A DNA stretch of 64,000 bases, taken from Roridomyces roridus (taxonomy: Eukaryota; Basidiomycota; Agaricomycetes; Agaricales; Mycenaceae). The position numbers were made by a program, and so were the translations under genes. The number at the start of each line of letters is the position of its first letter. Positions within the stretch are counted from its first letter, which is position 1. This document shows positions 56,014 through 64,000 of this stretch, piece after piece. The notes beneath the pieces were generated by a model. That model saw nothing but the letters and a program-made list of their open reading frames with translations, made no database searches and was not told the DNA's origin. The stretch lies in contig JARKIF010000139.1 of assembly GCA_029378245.1 (NCBI GenBank), positions 1 to 64,000 of the forward strand, in the 5' to 3' direction.

Positions 56014-57226
56014 CTCAAAGATACTTTTTGAAGCCCGCAATATTCGTTCGCTTTTTCTGAACGCAAGTCAGTTTGCCAGTTCCTTCCTTCAAGTGTTGAA
56101 ACCTACCTGCAATGCCTTCTTGGCTAGTTTAATCACCTCTTTTTCCTCTTTGTCCGCCTCTTCCAACTCGTGCTGAATTCCGGCGGGATCAGTTAAAAAA
56201 TACTTGAAATTCAAGCAGAAGAAACACACCAGGAGTTCTTCGGGGTCCTCCGGGTCGGTAGGAGGTGGCGCGAGGTTTAGAGTCAGCGATGAAGCCACCT
56301 CTTTCACTTTTTTCGCCTTCTTCCGAGCAGGGGGTTTACTGGGAGGATCGGAGAGGCTCAGTGTTTCCAGGCTCTGATCCGTCAACAAATTGAGAAACAG
56401 CGAGTCTTAGAGTGGAGTACGCGCGCAACTCACCATTTCTTCGCGGGCTCGTTTCGCTCGTGTGCGTCCAACTGCCGATGATTCTGCTGGTTCTATACGA
56501 TTGATGTGTTTGAATTGATATTTGAAAACGATGTCGGGCTCAGTGCTGGGAGGGATCTCGCTCTTGGTTGAATCCGCGATCTTGCACGCGTGCATCTGCT
56601 CGTCTTCCTCGTATCTTCGGATACGCAACATCACCGACCCTGGACCTCGTGAACAAATGCAGACCCATACTTGAACACCACTCGCCTCCTTCTCTTGCCT
56701 GGAGCATGGCGTACTTGTTGAACGGTGGTGCTGGGAATCTCTTTGTTGAGAAAGAACTACATGTGACCGGAGTGTACTCACCCAGCTTGTTTCGGGAGGA
56801 AGTGTACCTTTGCCCAGGTTTGTCCGCCTCCATATGCAGAAGAACAGCCAGGGTCATTTGGCCCGTATCGGGGTGCTGGGCATGGAGTTCGCATCGGAGG
56901 TTCATGGGTTCGTCGACGCGCCAGTGAGCGATGTATAAAGGCTTCGTGGAGTTGTGGTGGGTTCCAAGTTCTAATTTCACCGAGGGAGAGCACCGACCTT
57001 GCGACCGCTTCCATCGAGATCCAGGATTTCAATATCGGCAATAATCTACCAAAGTCAGATCACTAAGACCTCACGACGCAATATACTGTCCGCCTACGTG
57101 CACAACATCGGGCTCATCCGACTCCAGATTCATGTGCGGGACCCCTGGAGCGACGGGATTGACCTGTGTTCCGTTTTTATCCGCCAGGTAGAATGTAAGC
57201 CCATTGTAATAGGATTCAAGTTGCAT
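56014..57226 (-). CDS. Uncharacterised protein, tandem paralogue 2
   Basis: Start at 57226 (MQLESYYNGLTFYLADKNG), stop TGA at 56014-56016. Block order is as in paralogue 1: LESDEPDVVH, IADIEILDLDGSGRK, LYIAHWRVDEP, CELHAQHPDTGQMTLAVLL, FPAPPFNKYAMLQAREGG, VMLRIRRYEEDEQM, ESSAVGRTRAKRAREEM and DPPSKPPARKKAKKVKEV. The intron 56646-56685 (40 nt) needs a GC donor (GCGAGT), at the same site as in paralogue 1. Introns at the site after GSGRK differ in length between the copies (46 and 56 nt), while exon sequence stays close, so both copies look under constraint. No named domain. Confidence 0.65.
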
Positions 57227-57330
57227 ATCGAGGCAAGAGGGCAAGAGGCAAGTGTGAGAACACCCATGCGTGCTCGACGGCGAGGTCACGGTTCAAAGTT
57301 CAGATGATGACCTTGATTGATCGCTGCACC

Positions 57331-58717
57331 GCTTTCTCTCCTTATTCTCTTCCTTCCAACTCCCTTTCCGACTCGATGCAAGTCCGGACGCCCACAGCTT
57401 TCTCTCGCCGGACACTGCACCTGTGGTAAAAAAAATCAGCTTTAACTTGCCGCATCCAGGAGGTCGCCAGTTGCTCAATGCCCCATTGCCCCTATACTTG
57501 CGAAACTCCCGTTATTTGAGCTCTCATTACCCGGGGCCATTACCACAGACCCGCAACTTCACGGCTGATCACCTCATTCGTTCGCAGGAATATGTACTCG
57601 ACTCTCGGGACCGTGCCGACTCGCCGACGTGATATAAATTGGGTCGTTCCTAATATTCTCTCTGTCAAAGCTTCGCCATACTCAGCCAACCCCAAATTGT
57701 CGCCTCAACTCACTTGATTCAGGGTTTCATATGCCAGGAATTCAATGCACTGCACACAACACGCGGTAAACAAGACTCGGTGGACGTTTTCAATGCAAAC
57801 CTTCGTTCGGAGCCGACACACGCGAATCCACAATCGAGCCTCCGCCCCACATACCTGATGATTTCAGACAGTAACACAACCCAAGTATTCGAACCACTGC
57901 ATAATCTCAGCCCGACCGACAGCTCGCGCGGACAGCTGGGATCTCCGCCCCTTTCGAACGATTTCATGCAGTTAGGTTTCCCCAGGCTTGATGACTACGG
58001 AGACGAATGCCCGCCGAGGGAGAGCACCAGAGTAAGTAATACGCCTTTCCAACAACTTCACGACCCTGCTCTTGATCGTTGAATTGAATGTCCCTTCCCC
58101 CGGCTCCGCCACACGACGCACAAACAAGTAATGTATCTTTGTGTTTCATCCATTTACTCACCGAATCATAAGCGAACGGATAAGTAATAGCACCGCCCTC
58201 CGGGCAGACCTGGGTCCTCCGTCTTCCACAAAGAGCAAAAAATGAATCATTGAATGGAACAGAAGGATACTGCCTGCTCGTCCGTGCGCCGCTGCGCGCC
58301 GCACTCCCTCGCTAGGGTTTCTAAGCATTGCATTGCGCAATCATGATCAAAAGTAACGAATCAGAGCGTGGTAAAATATGGAATGATTGCACTGGACATA
58401 GTCTCCCGCAGTCAGACCGTAGTATCTCCTCTTTGAGTGGGGAGATGTCGTCGATATACAGTCTGATGTCGAACGCGCCCTAGCAACCCTACCTCGCCTT
58501 TTATCAAATCGCCTTTTTTGGGTATGCTGTGCTCTCCCCTTATACGTCCTCCCTCCATGAGATTTCGACGCTCAGGGTCTCGTATGCCGCACCCTCTGGC
58601 CAAATAACGATCGTATCCCGCTCTTACACCTACTGCTCAACGTCTGGGCCAGCAAAAACGCGATAAGGCGCCCAAATTAGCTAGAAATTTGACGTACACA
58701 TTACATGGTGAATATGA
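57331..58717. other. Intergenic; one weak open frame
   Basis: A plus-strand frame at 57714-58082 reads SDSNTTQVFEPLHNLSPTDS and LGFPRLDDYGDECPPREST, with some coding flavour, but no start context, domain or intron support beyond a possible donor GTAAGT at 58032. Otherwise I see nothing. Confidence 0.35.
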
Positions 58718-59712
58718 TTATTTTCCACTCCCTCCTTCGGTGTTGCACAAGCGGAAGTCCAGCGCCGACTGGGTTTTGATCCTAGAACGGACTGGGTATA
58801 CACCCTTGCCGTCAGCGAGCACGACAACGACGCGGTCGATGATGAGAACCTCGACGCTGGTACCGTCATGCCATACCACGGGGCTGGCCTCCTTGCGCCT
58901 CGGCACATTTTCCTCCTTGTCCCCGCCCTCTTCTCCCTCGCTGTCGTCCCCCTTCTTTGCCGCCTTCTTCATCAGGGCCTTCTGTCGCGGCACTTCATCT
59001 TTCAGCACCATCAAGAAATTGCCCAAGGCTTCTCGAGCTTTCTCGCCCATAACCCGATCGAAGGGGGTGAGTATCTGAGAAATCGACGGGCTGTTGGGCG
59101 TTCAAAGGTGTGCAGACATGTCAAGAGCTCCTCGATGCAGTCATCGTCAAAGAGGCAGCTCGGGGACGCCATCCCACTCTTCATCCCGTCGAGCAAGCGA
59201 CTCCGGACCTCCTTCAGCTGCCCAACTACCCATGGCTTCAGTGCCTTGGTTATCTTCTCCTCTTGTGACGGCGGCCATTCCGGCGTGTACGCGGCTTTAC
59301 GGCACTTCCTGCGTTTAGGCTTCTCTGGTGCTGGTTCTTTGAGACACTGGCTGCACTTGCCGCACGGTTTGTCATCGTCTCCGTTGAGGTACATCTCGTT
59401 GATTGTCTGGACAATACAGGTCCCGGTGAGCAACCGCGCCACCTCCAGGGTGAGCTCTGGCGACGACGCCGTCGCTTTTCTCTTTCTCTGGGTCACAGGT
59501 GCGCCGTCCTCAATGAACTTTGTCGCATTCTGAATGGCCTTCGAGTTGTGGTACCAGCCACTACCACCTGCGGAGGAAGGCAACAGTGACGAGGAGGAGG
59601 AGGAGGAGGGAGAGGATGAGGACGAAGATGACCATATGGATGTTGACGAAGAACCAACGGGCGAGCGCACCGGCCTCAAGATTCGGCTTATGTTTCCAGC
59701 GCGGATCATCAA
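58718..59712 (-). CDS. RecQ-like helicase C-terminal fragment, probably decayed
   Basis: Two minus-strand blocks look coding. Block 1, about 59070-59565, has WYHNSKAIQNATKFIEDGA, then LLTGTCIVQTINEMYLNGDD, the Cys cluster KPCGKCSQCLKEP and KPWVVGQLKEVRSRLLDGMK. Block 2, 58718-59060, has MGEKAREALGNFLMVLKDEV and VVWHDGTSVEVLIIDRVVVV. A CxxC pair after a TGTC helix resembles the RecQ zinc-binding region of fungal RecQ/telomere-linked helicases; no helicase core is present. The blocks are one base out of frame near 59058. I think it is a truncated relic of a larger gene, with moderate doubt about the family. The Ser-rich start (59600-59712) is probably not coding. Confidence 0.4.
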
Positions 59713-60702
59713 CGGTGACTTAATGGCTGATGATGTCGTGGACGACGAGTTATCATTCGAGGATGAAGAGCTATTGGAGCTCGAGGAGGAGTTTGCTGGA
59801 GATGACGACGGAGAATGCGAGGATTGAGGTCAGGCCCAGGTGGTTTGGCACGACTATTGTAGCACACACGGGTATTTTCAGCTTTTATGAGATTCTATTA
59901 TATTCAGCATCGCAATGGATGGTCTTTGAATATTTGGTGTACTTCTAATGCTCTTAATTTAAGCGCAAACGCGTGAAATGAAGACGCGGCAATGTTTGAT
60001 TGTTCTTGTGTGTTCATCACATGTTGTTGCACGTGGTGCTAATCGTCGAGGTGCGGCTGTCACCCCACTGATGAATCAAGACTACACTGGACACAATTAG
60101 CGATTGGAGACCTGGACCTCCGGATCCAGGAACTATAGCTTCTGTTTCTTGTCTGCGGCAACCCTGCAGCAGTGCAACGAGAGCCGCCGACAGGCAAGTG
60201 TTTCCAACGTACAAGTCCGCCGTCCGGCAAGCTAAAATTCGCAGGATATTGCGTCGAAAAGCTCGTAAGTGAGTCTGAGGGCGCCAGTGGCCGTTGATCC
60301 GGTCCCTAACCTTTTAATTGTGAAGTTTTGTCGTGGTGACTTTCACGGCAGGCTGTCACTGTCAATGAAATAAGTAGTGGTATGGGACTCTCGCGGGAGT
60401 TGCAACAAATGTTCTTACTGAAAACAGCCAAGATTGATGCTTCGCTTCCAAGTTGCCCCAACTCGAAGTGGTTGTTCTGTTAAACATCCCGCTGTTGGAT
60501 GGCTGAAGGATGTCGGCCCCCGCACGGCAACCCGAATCCCACGAATGCCCCCTGGGATTCTTCCGATTTTGACACGGAGGGGCAATACATTCGTGTGCTT
60601 GTACAAGTACATTAAGAGTTGCGATGGGTAGTTAATGCATAAAAATACAGTGCGAAGATTAGACGGCAATTAGTACGATACACTGCGAAAACGGAGCAGC
60701 TT
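59713..60702. other. Intergenic, no gene seen
   Basis: The plus-strand acidic frame ending at 59827 is the opposite strand of a Ser-rich tract. From 59830 to 60702 the DNA is AT-richer with no coding-like frame. Confidence 0.45.
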
Positions 60703-62940
60703 TTAGCTGATAACTGAGCGGCGCGCCTCGGCAGCCTCCTGCTCGATTTTCATAGCGTTATCCCCTGAAAAGGCACAATTGATTGAGAGCCAAAACGGCT
60801 GCAGAGAATCTACGCACCTGACAGCGGAAAGAACGCACTCAATGTCTTCATGGCGTTCAGTATCACCTCGAGCTCCTGCTCGATGACCCCAACGGTGTAC
60901 ATGGTCGTCGTCTCGATTTGCTGGCCCGCAATGGACATCATGTGCACATATGTCCGCGCTACCGTCGACCAACAAGCCTGAAGGACATGAGTGAGACTAC
61001 ACCACCCAGGAGCACACACGCACCGTCAGAATCGGGTCCAGATGCTCATAATCTCCATCGTTGAGCTGCCGGATAAGCCCCAATATCGAGTTGCCTGCAT
61101 GCAGACTCCCCCGCCCCAGTACTTCCTTGTACAGATGCAGCGTCGAGACATGCATCATCGTATGGACGGCGAATAGATCGACATCAATCAATGGTGCCTG
61201 TGTCCGCCACGCCTCGAAACCCACGAATGCCGGTAAATTCGCAGAGAAGCGCTGGAGCGCGAGCTCGGCGGAATGATGGTCCGCCCAGTACGCATCGTTT
61301 TTCTTGCTCGCTGTAAGGATAGATGAAATCGACATGATTGCCGACGAAAGTTTTACACACCTGAGGCGAGGCGGTAGGTGCGCTCGTACAGGGCCGCGGC
61401 CTTGGCTCGTAAGGCGGGAATGTACAGCATGGAGTCCGACTGCAGGCCGAGCATCGGGCGATGCTCAAACAGCCCGCTGATGGTATTGGTGCTGGCCTCG
61501 GTGATCGTGGGCTACGCCGGGTTCATCAGCACATGGATAGCATCGGAGAAGAAAAGTGACTTACATCCTTCTCGAGCACGACAGAAGGCCACGGCGTCTT
61601 GATGCGCACCTGAGGACAATCTCCGTCCGGGAGGGCTACAGGCAGCCCGCTGGCTACGGACCAACACCGGTCAACCATGAAGACCTGCCAAAAGGCCGAA
61701 ATGCGATCTGCTACTTCCGCATCATCTCGAGCCGGGGGGATTGGAACCGGGGTCGAACTCTCCCCGAATGCGAGCTGGGGATCATCCCCGGGGCGAATCT
61801 GATGAAGCCCGAGACCCACAGCGAGCCTCGCAGCAGAGAAGGATTGGCAATACCCTTCGAGCGCACGGCAGTTGATATAGAGATACACGGCGAGCAGGCA
61901 CGAAGCCTGGACAACGTCGACGAGACGGTCCGAGTTGTCGAGCGCGACGGTAATTTCGTGCAATGCACGCGTGAAAAAGACGGGCTCTATCTCGGAGCAG
62001 TACGGCGAACGGGCGAAATGACACGCAAGGAGGTAAATTGCGTTTATGAGCGCGGGATGGGGCTCCGATCCGTAGGCGTGGGCGGCTGATAGCGAGAACC
62101 GGTCCACCTGACCGTCGAACCAGCACTGATGACGGTGTGCAAGGAAGATGTCTAAGCTTCATAGAAAGTTTTAGTACACTACTGCATCCGACGATAAGAG
62201 GGCCTCACGTACAGAATCTTTCTATTCTCGTAGGGTAAGGGGTCTTGTGGATTCCATCTGGGCATGTAGGGAAAGTCCGGAGAAGTGGTGAGGTTCGAGA
62301 ATGGGGACATTTCCAAGAACGGATGAACCGTTTGCTCGGGATCTTCTGCATCCATGTTGGGTGTGCCGTAGCCGGACGGGCCGCCGTGCAGCGACGACGA
62401 CGAGGAAGAGTTGGACCAAGCATAGTTTTCAAACAAGCCGCCCAAGTTGCCGAGCAGCTCCGAGTCGAAGAGAGGTATCACTGGAGCCGCCGACGCGTAC
62501 GCGGCAGGCGCAGTATCGTAAATGGAGGGCGTGATCTCGGGAGATGAATGCTGAGTGAGGGGGAGCCCAAGAGAACTGGCATCGGAGCCAGAGGGAGAGG
62601 CTGCTGCAGATTCAGACTCGAGCTCTCGCAATCGTTGCTCCAGGACGGAGAGTTTCTCTTTGAGTTTCTGGGTGCGGCTCTTTTGCTTCTTGTCGTCGTA
62701 CTCGCACTCGTCGTCCCTGTTCATCTTGATGCACTGGGTGCATATTGGGCGCGTCCCGTCGCATTTCTAGAGACTGGGGTAAAATTGGGTATATATCAGC
62801 GGGATCGACGCACCAGTTTACGCTTTCTGCCAACAAATGAGTGAGTGAATGATGGAGGCGGGACACCAGACACACCGGCAGGACAAACACGCTGAACCGC
62901 GCTGGAGGGGAGTCGCGGCAGTCACCTTGCGGGTTGGCAT
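60703..62940 (-). CDS. Zn2Cys6 fungal transcription factor
   Basis: Nuclear DNA-binding regulator. Exons start 62876-62940, then 62814-62826 (13-nt micro-exon), 62213-62766, then from 62156 downward, all GT-AG. The zinc cluster ACLSCRKRKLKCDGTRPICT, with QCIKMNRDDECEY, is split by the micro-exon. A leucine-zipper-like coil follows: KLKEKLSVLEQRLRELESE. The fungal TF middle-homology domain runs from DIFLAHRHQCWFDGQVDRFS through HPALINAIYLLACHFARSP and LAVGLGLHQI to DRISAFWQVFMVDRCWSVAS. The C-terminus ends EQEAAEARRSVIS. All six zinc Cys are present. Targets are unknown; the gene is convergent with nothing nearby. Confidence 0.88.
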
Positions 62941-63146
62941 TAGCTTTGGGAAGGAGGAAACGGATTATGGCTTTATGGGCGGGGATAACCATTATATACA
63001 AGTCCCGTGGGGATCTGCCTTGCTTCGCGCCGGCATGAGAGGATCTCAACATCAAGATATCAAAAATGTGGACAGCTTTCTTTTGGTAAAGAAGTCGGCG
63101 CACTGCCAGAACGGATTGTCTATTTGTTGCACAGTACATGAAACAT
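62941..63146. promoter_or_regulatory. Promoter of the Zn2Cys6 gene and 3' end of adenylate kinase
   Basis: About 206 bp lie between the TF start codon and the adenylate kinase stop codon, both genes being on the minus strand. No clear motif is seen. Confidence 0.35.

Positions 63147-64000
<854 letters not shown>

Larger units (their letters stand above)
55838..57330. repeat. Tandem segmental duplication, unit 2
   Basis: Starts with the GST remnant and contains the second paralogue. Gene order and orientation are the same as in unit 1, so the event was a direct tandem duplication, followed by deletions in the GST part. Confidence 0.8.

Noticed and set aside
59534..59827. Very acidic plus-strand protein (runs of Glu and Asp)
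   Set aside because: It is the opposite strand of a Ser-codon tract; no start context, intron or domain, and it overlaps the RecQ-like block end. Kept as possible but not annotated.

Overview
The window is nuclear DNA of a filamentous basidiomycete. Coding exons are cut by many short introns of about 45-60 nt that follow GTRNGT...CTRAY...YAG rules. The single-copy genes are eukaryotic and fungal: cdc42, SF3B4, EMC4, eRF1, POP7, a Skn7/Prr1-type regulator, PFS2 and adenylate kinase. Lineage-type families (a WD-repeat fragment, a BTB protein, a DUF6534-like membrane protein, a degenerate Fe2OG protein, a P450) fit an agaricomycete; my best guess is the Rhizoctonia/Ceratobasidium group, by inference only.

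Layout. 0-13 kb is a gene-dense block: 3' part of a WD-repeat gene, cdc42, a small secreted peptide precursor (minus), SF3B4, EMC4, eRF1 (minus), POP7, a TauD-like dioxygenase and a BTB protein. 13-26 kb is punctuated by repeats. A long element (13.0-14.9 kb, minus) recurs inverted at 24.4-25.7 kb, with a fragment at 20.1 kb. Each long copy carries a tandem array of modules that look like miniature exon-intron units. A 724-bp terminal-inverted-repeat element with a 9-bp target duplication sits at 20.4-21.1 kb. Between the repeats lie an EGF/ABCG transporter (minus), a senescence/spartin-type protein, a secreted two-module protein and a BRCT-like gene. 26-47 kb holds a phosphotransferase-like gene, the Skn7-like regulator, an unresolved gene, a protein kinase, a nitronate monooxygenase, a cytochrome P450, a WW-domain/Fe2OG fusion and PFS2. 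47-64 kb holds a CBM21 PP1-regulatory subunit, a gene-poor stretch, a DUF6534-like membrane protein, a GST followed by a tandem segmental duplication of an uncharacterised gene, a RecQ-like fragment, a Zn2Cys6 transcription factor and a partial adenylate kinase.

Themes. Housekeeping functions (polarity, splicing, translation termination, RNA processing, 3'-end formation, nucleotide balance) are interspersed with oxidative or detoxification genes (TauD-like, NMO, P450, GST, ABCG), but nothing shows that these form one pathway. Two cross-cutting signals stand out. Eight introns in five genes must start with GC rather than GT to keep conserved frames. Several otherwise well conserved genes carry one apparent single-base indel, which suggests draft-assembly error or recent decay. 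The most novel candidates are the exon-intron-like repeat arrays and a short secreted precursor that reads as two Kex2-released peptides.
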